This document shows positions 1-8,067 of a stretch of 36,389 bases of DNA, piece after piece. The number at the start of each line of letters is the position of its first letter. Position 1 is the first letter of the stretch. The stretch is from Chitinophagaceae bacterium (GTDB lineage: Bacteria; Bacteroidota; Bacteroidia; Cytophagales; Cytophagaceae): NCBI GenBank assembly GCA_028288365.1, contig JAQBNU010000019.1, forward strand, positions 1 through 36,389. Reading direction: 5' to 3'. The translations under genes and the position numbers were made by a program. The notes beneath the pieces were generated by a model that was not told the origin of the DNA, did not search any database, and saw only the letters and a list, made by a program, of their open reading frames with translations.

Positions 1-216
1 GAACCAAGACAGCGTTTACCTAAAACGTATTGGCAAATTGGAACATTAGATGTGATTAGACCTCATGTCATTACCGAACAACATTCTATGTCAGGAGATG
101 TCATCATGCCTCATGTTGTAGATGCTATTTTCGCCGTAGATATCGATGATCTTTCTAGCTTCAATAAAGCAGCAGAGGTCATTACCGAACAGGACTGTGT
201 TAAATTTGACGCATGA
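1..216 (+). CDS. C-terminal fragment of a CMP-sugar (acylneuraminate-type) cytidylyltransferase
   Basis: The reading frame is open from base 1 to a TGA at 214-216, giving the last 71 residues of a protein whose start lies left of the window. The fragment has the pattern RQRLPKTYWQIGTLDVIR, then SMSG, then a VDID segment near the end. This fits the C-terminal part of the NeuA/PseF/LegF-like cytidylyltransferases, which activate nonulosonic or Kdo-like acids with CTP in the cytoplasm. The stop overlaps the next start (ATGA), so translation is probably coupled to the Gfo/Idh gene. The exact acid cannot be told from this fragment, and the catalytic N-terminal half is not visible. Confidence 0.75.
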   Translation, partial: EPRQRLPKTYWQIGTLDVIRPHVITEQHSMSGDVIMPHVVDAIFAVDIDDLSSFNKAAEVITEQDCVKFDA

Positions 217-1184
217 AGATTGAAGAAGCAAGAGCATTGGTTTTTGGAGCAGGTTCGATCGGCGAAAGGCACATCAACAATTTGTTGCATTTGGGCTGCC
301 CAACTATTTTTGTATTTAGACAGAGAAACTTACCACTTAGAAATATAGACGGTTCTAAAATTCAGGTCTTCACCGACCTGAAAGAAATAGAGGCACTGAA
401 TCCTAACGTGGCGTTTGTTACTAGTCCTACTGCTCAACATCTGAATCATGCATTGGAATGTGTCAACAGGGGAATTCCAGTATTAGTAGAAAAACCTTTA
501 TCACATACCTTACAGGGATTGGATAAGCTGAAGGCATCTGTGCGGCAACACCGATCTTTGTTGCAAGTAGGTTACATGATGCGTTTTCATCCCCTTCTAA
601 AAAAAGTACATCATTATATTGCGCAGGAAACGTTTGGCAAACTGATTTATTTTAGGACCTATTGGGGAGAACATTTACCTTATTGGCATCCCTGGGAAGA
701 TTACCGTACTTCATACGCGGCGCAGAAAGCATTAGGTGGAGGAGCTGCGTTGACCCTTAGTCATGATATCGATTTGGCAAACTGGCTCACTGGTGCTTCG
801 CTCCTTTCTTATGATACAACTTATAATACTCGTTCTTCATTAGAAGTAGATGTAGAGAGTGCGGCAGATATTAATTTGCAGTATGAGAACGGAGTGACAG
901 GTCATGTACACCTCAACTTTTTCCAAAAAGTACCACGTAGGGAATACCAGTTTGAGTTTGAGAATGCTTCACTAAGCATTGATTTTTTTCAAGCGGAACT
1001 TCGCATTGTTAAGGAGCAAGCAACAGAAATTATAAAAATAGAAAACTTTGACCGCAACGATCTTTTTTTAGAACAGACTAAAGCGTTCTTTGGTTTGATA
1101 CGAACTGTTGATCAGGCTGCGCACGCTATTCGTCAGATTGAAGAATCTGAACTCATCATAAAAATTTGTCAAAATGGAAAATAA
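213..1184 (+). CDS. Gfo/Idh/MocA-family NAD(P)-dependent sugar oxidoreductase
   Basis: The 323-residue protein opens with a Rossmann nucleotide-binding loop, GAGSIGERH at about residues 12-20. It has the family EKP motif at residues 93-95 and a GGG segment before a conserved SHDID in the C-terminal substrate domain. Length is usual for the family, which oxidises or reduces sugar hydroxyl groups, often on nucleotide-linked sugars or cyclitols. It overlaps the preceding cytidylyltransferase by 4 bases and the following SDR by 11, so the three are probably one translational unit. Similar Gfo/Idh plus SDR pairs sit next to nonulosonate cytidylyltransferases in other surface-glycan loci (known context); its substrate here is inferred only. 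Confidence 0.85.
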   Translation: MKIEEARALVFGAGSIGERHINNLLHLGCPTIFVFRQRNLPLRNIDGSKIQVFTDLKEIEALNPNVAFVTSPTAQHLNHALECVNRGIPVLVEKPLSHTLQGLDKLKASVRQHRSLLQVGYMMRFHPLLKKVHHYIAQETFGKLIYFRTYWGEHLPYWHPWEDYRTSYAAQKALGGGAALTLSHDIDLANWLTGASLLSYDTTYNTRSSLEVDVESAADINLQYENGVTGHVHLNFFQKVPRREYQFEFENASLSIDFFQAELRIVKEQATEIIKIENFDRNDLFLEQTKAFFGLIRTVDQAAHAIRQIEESELIIKICQNGK

Positions 1185-2001
1185 TCCAATCTCTATAAAA
1201 GATAAAGTAATCCTTGTGACAGGAGCTTTGGGGCTCATTGGTAAAGAAATATCGTATAGCTTTTTAAAACAGGGAGCGAAAGTGATATTGGCAGACCTCA
1301 ACATTGAAAAAGCTTCTTTCGTGCAAGAAGAGCTCAGTGCTTTCGGTATTCTAGAGAATGAGTATTTAATTTGTAAACTGGATATTACTCAAGAAACGAG
1401 TGCTACAGAAGTAGTAGAAGCAATCATTAAAAAATTTGGGAAGCTAGATGTGTTGATTAACAATGCTGCCATTGATGCCAAATTTGACAAAGAAGGAACA
1501 TCGAAAGTCAATCAAAGTCGCTTCGAAAATTATCCGATAGATTTGTTGAGAAAATCGGTAGAGGTCAATCTTACGGGAACGGTAATCATGACGCAGGCCG
1601 CTTGTCGCCAGATGTTAAAGCAGGGACATGGCAATATCATCAATGTGGCTTCCACTTATTCGGTGGTGGCACCTAATCAAAATCTGTACGATTTTGGACA
1701 AGGAACGCAAAATTTCAAACCGATAGATTACATCGCTTCGAAATCCTTTATACCCAATTATACTCGATATCTCGCCACATTTTACGCAGGAGAAAACATT
1801 CGTTGCAATGCCATTGTTCCTCATGGTATATTGAATGGACATGAAGAACCATTTTTAATTAACTTTTCTAAAATGTCTCCTCTGGGGCGCATGTGTAACC
1901 GAGAAGAATTAAATGGACCATTCACGTTTCTTGCCTCTGATGCTTCTAGTTATATGACGGGGTCTGTATTGATGGTTGATGGAGGATGGACAGCATGGTG
2001 A
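1174..2001 (+). CDS. Short-chain dehydrogenase/reductase (SDR)
   Basis: This 275-residue classical SDR carries the cofactor loop TGALGLIG near residues 16-23, the structural NNA motif, and the catalytic Tyr186 and Lys190 in YIASK. A serine-rich strand at residues 160-163 is the likely site of the catalytic Ser. The Ser-to-Tyr distance is longer than the usual dozen or so residues because of an insert rich in N, Q and F. The C-terminus has the typical GSVLMVDGGW ending. It starts inside the Gfo/Idh gene. Together they suggest oxidation/reduction at two positions of an acidic or keto sugar that is then CMP-activated. The reaction is inferred from context. Confidence 0.87.
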   Translation: MENNPISIKDKVILVTGALGLIGKEISYSFLKQGAKVILADLNIEKASFVQEELSAFGILENEYLICKLDITQETSATEVVEAIIKKFGKLDVLINNAAIDAKFDKEGTSKVNQSRFENYPIDLLRKSVEVNLTGTVIMTQAACRQMLKQGHGNIINVASTYSVVAPNQNLYDFGQGTQNFKPIDYIASKSFIPNYTRYLATFYAGENIRCNAIVPHGILNGHEEPFLINFSKMSPLGRMCNREELNGPFTFLASDASSYMTGSVLMVDGGWTAW

Positions 2002-2097
2002 GGCATGGAGCGAGTTAATTCATTACGATATAACTATAAATACTTGCTTCAAATCGAAAGAAATTAATTATTAGAAATCAAATAACCTTTACATCTA

Positions 2098-2922
2098 ATG
2101 GTAGATAAATGTATAATTTGTTCAGATACTAAAGCTCAAAAAGTAGCAGAGACTTTTCCTTCTTATAAAGTATATGTCTGTTCCAATTGCCAATTTGGTA
2201 TTGTAGATCCTTTACCTACAGAGACGCAGTTAGATGAGTTATACAACAGCACGGAGTATTTTACTGAAAATATGGACTATAATTTCGATTCTATTTCTCA
2301 AGATAAAATTGATAGAATAGTTCAGATGCATAAAAACATGCACGAAGAGTTTGTCCGAAAATACCTTTCGGCAGGACAATATATATTGGAAATTGGGAGT
2401 GGAGGAGGATTTGCCTTACAGGCTTTTAAAGAGATGGGGTTAAATGTAATGGGAGTAGAGACTTCTGCTGTAGCGCAGAGATTTGCAGTGGATACGCTAA
2501 AGGTAGAAGTAGTTAAGTCTTCGTTAGAAGATTTTAAAACAGAAAAAAAATTCGATGTTGTTTTTTTAAATCATGTTTTAGAACATTTTATGGATCCCAA
2601 TGAAGCCATGCGCAAAATTACTTCTTTACTAAACAAAGGAGGTTTTTTGTATGTAAGAGTTCCTGATCATGACAGCTATGACAGACGTGCATTCAAAGAA
2701 AAATGGCCTGCGTATGCGTATTTTCACATCTCTAATTTTTCGGAAAAAAGTCTTAAAGCATTATATCATAAAAACAACCTGGAAGTAGTTGAAGTAAAGA
2801 AATATATCAGTGAAAAAGTGAATGGATGGTTGCGGAAAATCATTCGATTTCTTCCTCTACAATCGTATTGGAAAAATAAGTTCAGTGGAAGAACGATTAC
2901 GATAATAGGCAAAAAGAAGTAA
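2098..2922 (+). CDS. Class I SAM-dependent methyltransferase with N-terminal zinc ribbon
   Basis: The 274-residue protein begins with two CxxC pairs (Cys5/Cys8 and Cys28/Cys31), which probably bind zinc. A class I methyltransferase fold follows, with the SAM loop EIGSGGG near residues 98-104 and an LNHVLEHF segment typical of the Methyltransf_23 group. Members with this architecture are common in O-antigen and nucleotide-sugar loci, acting on sugars or their C-methyl/O-methyl positions. It lies 96 bases after the SDR gene and 140 before the next gene. I see no clear promoter or terminator in either gap. The acceptor is unknown. Confidence 0.82.
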   Translation: MVDKCIICSDTKAQKVAETFPSYKVYVCSNCQFGIVDPLPTETQLDELYNSTEYFTENMDYNFDSISQDKIDRIVQMHKNMHEEFVRKYLSAGQYILEIGSGGGFALQAFKEMGLNVMGVETSAVAQRFAVDTLKVEVVKSSLEDFKTEKKFDVVFLNHVLEHFMDPNEAMRKITSLLNKGGFLYVRVPDHDSYDRRAFKEKWPAYAYFHISNFSEKSLKALYHKNNLEVVEVKKYISEKVNGWLRKIIRFLPLQSYWKNKFSGRTITIIGKKK

Positions 2923-3062
2923 CGATATTTTTCATTGTGCTATAGTGAGTGAGTCGCAAGTCACTGGGAGATGAGCGGCTCAAACGTATGGGAAGAATGA
3001 TTAATAGAAAGAAAATAAATAATAAAAATAGAAAATAATTAAAAAACGCAACCTGAAATAAT

Positions 3063-3791
3063 ATGAGGAAAACATTATCCTATCTGTATCGCAGAACTCC
3101 TTTAATCTATAAAGAAGCCAAGCAATTTTATAAAGGCGATGTGTTTAAAGCATTACAATTTGCAAGGGCCCATTTTTTGGTGAAAAAATATACCCATGCT
3201 TCTATCATTGATTTGCTACATTTGCAATTTTTCATAGAGGAACTGAGCAAAGAAGGAATAAAGGGAGACATTGTAGAATGTGGTTCCTGGAGAGGGGGCT
3301 CTTCTGCCTTGATGTGGAGAAGAGCAAACCAATTGGGCATGCACAATGACATATACATCTACGATAGTTTTGAGGGATTTCCTGATCCGGACAATGAAAG
3401 TATTGACGGTACAAAAGCACAAGGAATTAAAGATGGTAAATACGATTGGATAAAAGCAGATGTGCAGGATGTTGTGGATGTGATGACCCATTTGGGGTTA
3501 TGCAATAAGCACGTTCACATTGTGAAGGGCTGGTTCAATGTAACGACTCCACATTCACCGGTACAACAAATTGCTTTATTACATTGTGACGGCGATTTGT
3601 ATGAATCTACTAAATCAACATTAGATAGTTTTTACCACAAGGTGGTGAAGGGTGGCTACATCGTCAGTAACGATTACGGAGACGTATGGATAGGCGCTAA
3701 AAAAGCATTTGATGAATGTGTAGCGGCCAACTGTCCTGGTGTGCAAATTGTAAGAATACCAGGGGGAGGAGCTTATTTTAGAAAACCATAG
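3063..3791 (+). CDS. TylF/MycF-family sugar O-methyltransferase
   Basis: The 242-residue protein resembles macrocin-type O-methyltransferases. The SAM motif VECGSWRGGSS is followed by the acidic metal-binding segment HCDGDLYES (Asp176 and neighbour) and SNDYG (Asp204), which in the family coordinate the divalent metal and position the sugar hydroxyl. Length is typical. The family methylates hydroxyls of deoxysugars; in surface-glycan loci it is usually taken to methylate a non-reducing or internal sugar. It is the second of three consecutive methyltransferase genes, with only 9 bases to the next. The 140-base leader is A-rich and shows no convincing promoter. Confidence 0.85.
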   Translation: MRKTLSYLYRRTPLIYKEAKQFYKGDVFKALQFARAHFLVKKYTHASIIDLLHLQFFIEELSKEGIKGDIVECGSWRGGSSALMWRRANQLGMHNDIYIYDSFEGFPDPDNESIDGTKAQGIKDGKYDWIKADVQDVVDVMTHLGLCNKHVHIVKGWFNVTTPHSPVQQIALLHCDGDLYESTKSTLDSFYHKVVKGGYIVSNDYGDVWIGAKKAFDECVAANCPGVQIVRIPGGGAYFRKP

Positions 3792-3800
3792 AATATACAA

Positions 3801-4586
3801 ATGGAATTATTAGCAATCAAAGATAAAATATACCGTGCGGTAATCGAAAAATCTCCGGGTCGCGCCGCCATGTTTATTAAAAACTGGAGACGTTATGAAG
3901 CTTGTGTAGATTATATTCTCTCCGTGGCGAAACCCTCTTCGAGTGTTACGGTATTGGATTATGGTTGTGGCCATCCTTTCGTGTCCAGAATATTGATTGA
4001 TTTGGGCTATCGTGTCATTCCTTATGAACCCTATGCAGGAGAAGAAGAATTTCATACGGCAGAATTATTAGGCATCAGAGAGCTGTATAAAACAACCTTG
4101 CAGGAAGGAGAGCAATACGATGTGGTATTGATGATTGATGTCATTGAACATTTATCCATCATTAAACCCATCATGTTGGATGTGAACAGCAAAACAAAAA
4201 CAGGAGGCTTGCTATTTATATCTACACCCAATGTCTTGCGCATTGAAATGTGGTTGTCTTTTGTATTGAGGCAGACCGGGCATCCTCAACCCTTAAATAA
4301 ATTTCTAAATGGTGATAATAATTATTCCAATCATCAAAGAGAATTTACCATGGGAGAATTAAAACAAACACTGCAGCACTTCGGCTACAATGTGATCAAA
4401 GCCTCTTGCCGCGTGACATCTCCCACTCATGCAGAACTGGTGCAATACCATTCCTTTTCAGGAGTGAAAATTCCTACCCTCTCCTTTAAAAAGAAAATGC
4501 TCAATAGTGTATACGATTTGTTCAGAGTCGTAGCGCCGTCTAAGTTCTCCAATAATTTATTGATGGTAGGCAAGAAAATCAGATAG
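3801..4586 (+). CDS. Class I SAM-dependent methyltransferase
   Basis: In this 261-residue protein the SAM-binding loop VLDYGCGHPF lies near residues 50-59. The post-motif segment VVLMIDVIEHL fits Methyltransf_11/23 enzymes, and the later GGLLFISTPN strand is also characteristic. There is no zinc ribbon, unlike the gene at 2098. It is 9 bases after the TylF-like gene and 11 before the KdsC-like phosphatase, so it is probably co-transcribed with both. The substrate is unknown; a sugar or sugar acid in the same pathway is the simplest inference. Confidence 0.8.
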   Translation: MELLAIKDKIYRAVIEKSPGRAAMFIKNWRRYEACVDYILSVAKPSSSVTVLDYGCGHPFVSRILIDLGYRVIPYEPYAGEEEFHTAELLGIRELYKTTLQEGEQYDVVLMIDVIEHLSIIKPIMLDVNSKTKTGGLLFISTPNVLRIEMWLSFVLRQTGHPQPLNKFLNGDNNYSNHQREFTMGELKQTLQHFGYNVIKASCRVTSPTHAELVQYHSFSGVKIPTLSFKKKMLNSVYDLFRVVAPSKFSNNLLMVGKKIR

Positions 4587-4597
4587 ATTAAAAAGTT

Positions 4598-5083
4598 GTG
4601 ATAAAAAAAATAAAATTATTTCTCTCCGATGTAGATGGTGTCATGACAGATGCTGGTATGTATTATACAGAAAGTGGAGATGAATTTAAAAAATTCAATA
4701 CCCACGATGGCATGGGTTTCCGATTGCTTCGTGAGGCGGGTATAAAAACGGGCATTATTACGACAGAGCAAACTAAAATAGTAGAACGTCGTGCTGAAAA
4801 ACTGAAAGTGGATTACCTGTATCAAGGAAAAAGAGATGGAGGCAAGTTAGTCGCAGCAGAGGAAATATGTAAACAGGAAGGGATTGAGTGGGATGAAGTG
4901 GCCTATATTGGAGATGATATCAATTGCTATGACCTGCTCACGAGAGTGGGATTAGCCGCTTGTCCTGCTAATGCCACGGATAAAATAAAGGCCATACCGG
5001 GGATTATACAATTGTCCAAATCAGGCGGAGACGGTGCTGTAAGAGAATTTATAGATCATTATGTGCTTCACCAAGTCCCCTAA
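4598..5083 (+). CDS. KdsC-type HAD phosphatase (sugar-acid phosphate phosphatase)
   Basis: The 161-residue HAD protein has no cap domain and the usual KdsC length. The nucleophile and acid/base pair is Asp11/Asp13 in LSDVDGVMTD. It also has THDG, the TTEQ loop, and the GDDINCYDLL motif holding the late acidic residues. The family removes phosphate from Kdo-8-phosphate or from 9-phosphorylated nonulosonates such as KDN-9-phosphate. The start is GTG at 4598: the next in-frame Met falls inside the DVDG motif and would delete the active site. Bases 4603-4610 form an A8 run directly after the start. Co-location with the cytidylyltransferase fragment suggests it dephosphorylates the acid before CMP activation. 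Confidence 0.85.
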   Translation: MIKKIKLFLSDVDGVMTDAGMYYTESGDEFKKFNTHDGMGFRLLREAGIKTGIITTEQTKIVERRAEKLKVDYLYQGKRDGGKLVAAEEICKQEGIEWDEVAYIGDDINCYDLLTRVGLAACPANATDKIKAIPGIIQLSKSGGDGAVREFIDHYVLHQVP

Positions 5084-5177
5084 TAAAAAGACGAACGAAT
5101 TTCATTGATTGAAGAGCTGGCTTTTGCTAAATTGTAAAGCGCTCTCATATTGTAAAACAGTATAAGGCCCATAGATC

Positions 5178-6257
5178 ATGATCAATGTGACGAAACCCTT
5201 TCTTCCTCCTCTTAGCGAATATCAAGCCTATGTCTCTGGCATATGGGATAGAAATTGGCTGACCAATAATGGTCCTTTAGTGAATGAGCTAGAGTTACAG
5301 TTAAAGATATATTTGAAGGTAGAGCATTTGTTGTATGTTTCTAATGGTACCATCGCCATACAGCTTGCTATAAAAGCTCTTGGACTGCAAGGTGAAATCA
5401 TTACAACGCCATTTTCTTATGTGGCCACGACCAGTAGCATCGTTTGGGAAGGCTGTAAACCGGTGTATGTAGATATCGATCCCCATACACTGAACATTGA
5501 TCCAACTAAAATAGAAGCAGCTATCACCCCTCAAACTTCAGGCATATTGGCGACTCATGTTTACGGTAACCCCTGTGACATCGATGCCATTCAGGCCATA
5601 GCAGACAAGCATGGGCTTAAAGTAATTTATGATGCGGCTCATTGTTTTGGTACACAATACAAAGGGAAATCAGTCTTTGAATACGGTGACATCACAACCA
5701 CTAGTTTTCATGCGACTAAACTTTTTCATACAACAGAAGGAGGAGCAGTATTTACACGCTCTGCGGAGTTGACGAAGCAATTGGCCTATCTAAGAAATTT
5801 CGGACACAATGGTCCTGAACATTTTGAAACACTAGGCATCAATGCAAAAAATTCAGAGTTCCACGCAGCCATGGGGTTATGCAATCTCAACTATATTGAT
5901 GCGATTCTGACGTCCAGAAAAAGACAATTTGAATTGTATACAAAATGGCTAAAAGATAAAGCTGTTCTTTTACCTGAGATAAATGATAAAGCCTTATTCA
6001 ATCATGCGTATTTTCCTATTGTCTTTGAAAACGAAGAGACCTTATTGAAAACGCAGCGAATGTTAAATGATAACTGGATCTATCCGCGCAGGTATTTTTA
6101 CCCGACGTTAAATTCATTGCCTTACCTGGAATATACAGAGTTGCCAATTGCGGAGTCAATCAGTAAACGGGTGCTGTGCCTACCCATGTTTCATGAACTT
6201 TCCAATGAAGAAATCGAAATGATAGTACGTATTATTATCAGAAGCTTAAACTTTTAA
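5178..6257 (+). CDS. DegT/DnrJ/EryC1/StrS-family PLP-dependent sugar aminotransferase
   Basis: In this 359-residue protein the PLP-phosphate and pyridine contacts are visible: SNGTIAIQLA near residue 57, Asp152 in YDAAH, and the Schiff-base Lys181 in HATKLFHT followed by EGGA. Length and motif order are typical. These enzymes transaminate keto-sugars bound to nucleotides (for example 3- or 4-keto-6-deoxyhexoses) using glutamate. It is followed after 2 bases by the ATP-grasp gene, which suggests the new amine may be the ligase's substrate (inference). The 94-base leader contains two copies of ATTGTAAA but no clear promoter. Confidence 0.9.
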   Translation: MINVTKPFLPPLSEYQAYVSGIWDRNWLTNNGPLVNELELQLKIYLKVEHLLYVSNGTIAIQLAIKALGLQGEIITTPFSYVATTSSIVWEGCKPVYVDIDPHTLNIDPTKIEAAITPQTSGILATHVYGNPCDIDAIQAIADKHGLKVIYDAAHCFGTQYKGKSVFEYGDITTTSFHATKLFHTTEGGAVFTRSAELTKQLAYLRNFGHNGPEHFETLGINAKNSEFHAAMGLCNLNYIDAILTSRKRQFELYTKWLKDKAVLLPEINDKALFNHAYFPIVFENEETLLKTQRMLNDNWIYPRRYFYPTLNSLPYLEYTELPIAESISKRVLCLPMFHELSNEEIEMIVRIIIRSLNF

Positions 6258-6259
6258 AA

Positions 6260-7273
6260 ATGAATACATTTAATATTGGTGTGACAGGTGTTGGTGGCGG
6301 TGTTGGTCAGGGTGTGATAAAATCATTGTACGATTCTGGATACAATGTGATAGGACTGGATGGAGAATTACTCGGGGCAGGCCTATATAGTGTGTCCAAG
6401 TCTTACCTTATTCCTTATGCTAAGTCACCGGATTTTATTCCAACCTTATTGGATATTTGTCATAAAGAAAAGATAGCCTTGTTGTTCCCAGGTTTGGATG
6501 CTGAGCTGGAACCTTTGTCTAAGCACAGAAAAGATTTTGCAGCGATAGGCACAACTGTTATCGTTAGTGATCAGCAGGTCATCACGATCTCCGACGATAA
6601 ATTGCAAACGTTCGAACAGCTTACACCGTTAGGCATAAAAGTTCCTTTTACAGTAGCGTTGGATACATTTGATGTGACCCAAAATAAGATTGTGTTTCCT
6701 GTCATCATCAAACAGCAAGTAGGCGGAGCCCGATCTAAAAATGTTTTTCTTATCAAAACAGAAAAAGAGTTTGATAAAACAGTCAGTAGCATTGACAAGA
6801 AAAGCGATTATATCCTTCAGGAATACATAGAAGGGGATGAATATACTTGCGGCACAGTAAATTTGGATGGAGTGTGCAAAGGTGTAATTGTCATGCGTAG
6901 AATTTTAAGAGACGGCGATACCTATAAATGTTTCACGGAGCATAATTCTGTGATAGAAGAAACGGTAAGAAAAATAGTAACGGCCATCAAACCATTTGGA
7001 GCTTGCAATGTTCAGTTGCGTCTGAAAGATAATATTCCGTATGTGTTTGAAATCAATGCACGTTGTTCTGGAACGACTGCAGCTCGAACGCTTTGTGGAT
7101 TTAATGAACCTAAAATGATTGCTGATTATATTTTGAAAGGAATAGAACCAATTTATGATATCAAAATTCAAACTGTATTAAGATATTGGAAAGAATTGGT
7201 TGTTGAAAATGAAGAAATTAATCAACTGAAAGGAAACAAATTTACAGAAAACAAGCATCGTTTATCTTTATGA
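6260..7273 (+). CDS. ATP-grasp ligase, carbamoyl-phosphate-synthase-like
   Basis: The 337-residue protein begins with a pre-ATP-grasp Rossmann-like domain (GVGGGVGQG near residues 10-18). An ATP-grasp fold follows: IIKQQVGGARSKNV for nucleotide binding, QEYIEGDEYTCG, and the Mg-binding EINARCSGTT with Glu264 and Asn266. ATP-grasp enzymes activate a carboxylate as an acyl phosphate and join it to an amine or thiol. Standalone CarB-like members occur in glycan loci but few have an assigned reaction. It is 2 bases after the aminotransferase and overlaps the next gene by 4. Attachment of an acid or amino acid to an amino sugar is plausible but unproven. Confidence 0.83.
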   Translation: MNTFNIGVTGVGGGVGQGVIKSLYDSGYNVIGLDGELLGAGLYSVSKSYLIPYAKSPDFIPTLLDICHKEKIALLFPGLDAELEPLSKHRKDFAAIGTTVIVSDQQVITISDDKLQTFEQLTPLGIKVPFTVALDTFDVTQNKIVFPVIIKQQVGGARSKNVFLIKTEKEFDKTVSSIDKKSDYILQEYIEGDEYTCGTVNLDGVCKGVIVMRRILRDGDTYKCFTEHNSVIEETVRKIVTAIKPFGACNVQLRLKDNIPYVFEINARCSGTTAARTLCGFNEPKMIADYILKGIEPIYDIKIQTVLRYWKELVVENEEINQLKGNKFTENKHRLSL

Positions 7274-8067
7274 TTCTTTTTACTGGTTCAGGTTTTTTAG
7301 CGACGGAATATAAAAAAAAATATCCCTGTCAGATCATATCGGCTAGATTTCTAACAGACATAGAACTAGAATCAGTAATTGAAAAATCGGATGTCATCAT
7401 ACACAATGCGGCGGATGTCAATTGTGTGGATTTTGATCAATGTATTCAAGATAATTTTTTATTCACTAAGCGAGTATTAGACTTGGCAAGTCGAGTTAAC
7501 CCAACCATCAGATTCATATTTATAAGTTCCATGAGCATTTTGGAAACGACGGATTCATATAAAGATATTAATTCAATGTCGTTGTATGCATTCTCTAAAT
7601 ACTTAAGCGAAATTTTTTGTTTAAAACATCCTTATCACAATAATATTGTTAGTGTTAGATTCTCTACTATTTTTTATAAAAACCATCAAAAAGATGGTTT
7701 GTCAAAATTAATACGAGATGCTTTTTTCTATAAAAAAGTCACTATTTATAATGAAGGAATTTCAAAAAGAGATTTCATTCCAATTAATATAGCAGTTGAG
7801 TATTTGCAAAAAATAATTGCGAATAAAAAAATAAAAGGCCGGGTAAATATTGTTTCTGGCCATCCCCAAAGTTTTATAGAATTGGTGGAAGTTTTAAAAA
7901 AGAAACTAGCATTTGAAATCGAGAATGTTAAGATGGAAGGAATGCTCGATATACTTTCTGACTTTTCGAAAGAGAGTATTAATGCTTTAGGGCAAATAGA
8001 TTTTGATATAGAAAGAGAGATGAATAGTTACCTTGATCAATTAGGAGATGAGGGTATTAGTATATAG
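7270..8067 (+). CDS. NAD-dependent epimerase/dehydratase-like protein (extended SDR) with atypical cofactor loop
   Basis: The 265-residue extended-SDR protein has FISSMS (Ser87/Ser88) and the catalytic pair Tyr106/Lys110 in YAFSK, so the active site looks intact. The cofactor loop reads TGSGFLA at residues 5-11 rather than TGxxGxxG: it is one residue short and ends in Ala. An A9 run at 7312-7320 encodes Lys15-17. It is shorter than most sugar epimerases (about 310-340). It overlaps the ATP-grasp gene by 4 bases and the metallophosphoesterase gene by 20. By eye the coding sequence is more A+T-rich than its neighbours. RmlD-like reductase activity is an alternative to epimerase. Confidence 0.75.
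   Translation: MILFTGSGFLATEYKKKYPCQIISARFLTDIELESVIEKSDVIIHNAADVNCVDFDQCIQDNFLFTKRVLDLASRVNPTIRFIFISSMSILETTDSYKDINSMSLYAFSKYLSEIFCLKHPYHNNIVSVRFSTIFYKNHQKDGLSKLIRDAFFYKKVTIYNEGISKRDFIPINIAVEYLQKIIANKKIKGRVNIVSGHPQSFIELVEVLKKKLAFEIENVKMEGMLDILSDFSKESINALGQIDFDIEREMNSYLDQLGDEGISI

Noticed and set aside
2950..2972. Imperfect inverted repeat AGTGA/TCACT in the 140-base gap
   Set aside because: The stem has five pairs and no T run follows, so it is not a convincing terminator or operator.
7680..7700. 8-bp hairpin AAACCATC/GATGGTTT with a 5-base loop
   Set aside because: It lies in the middle of a coding region with no T run on the coding strand; chance is likely in an A+T-rich gene.
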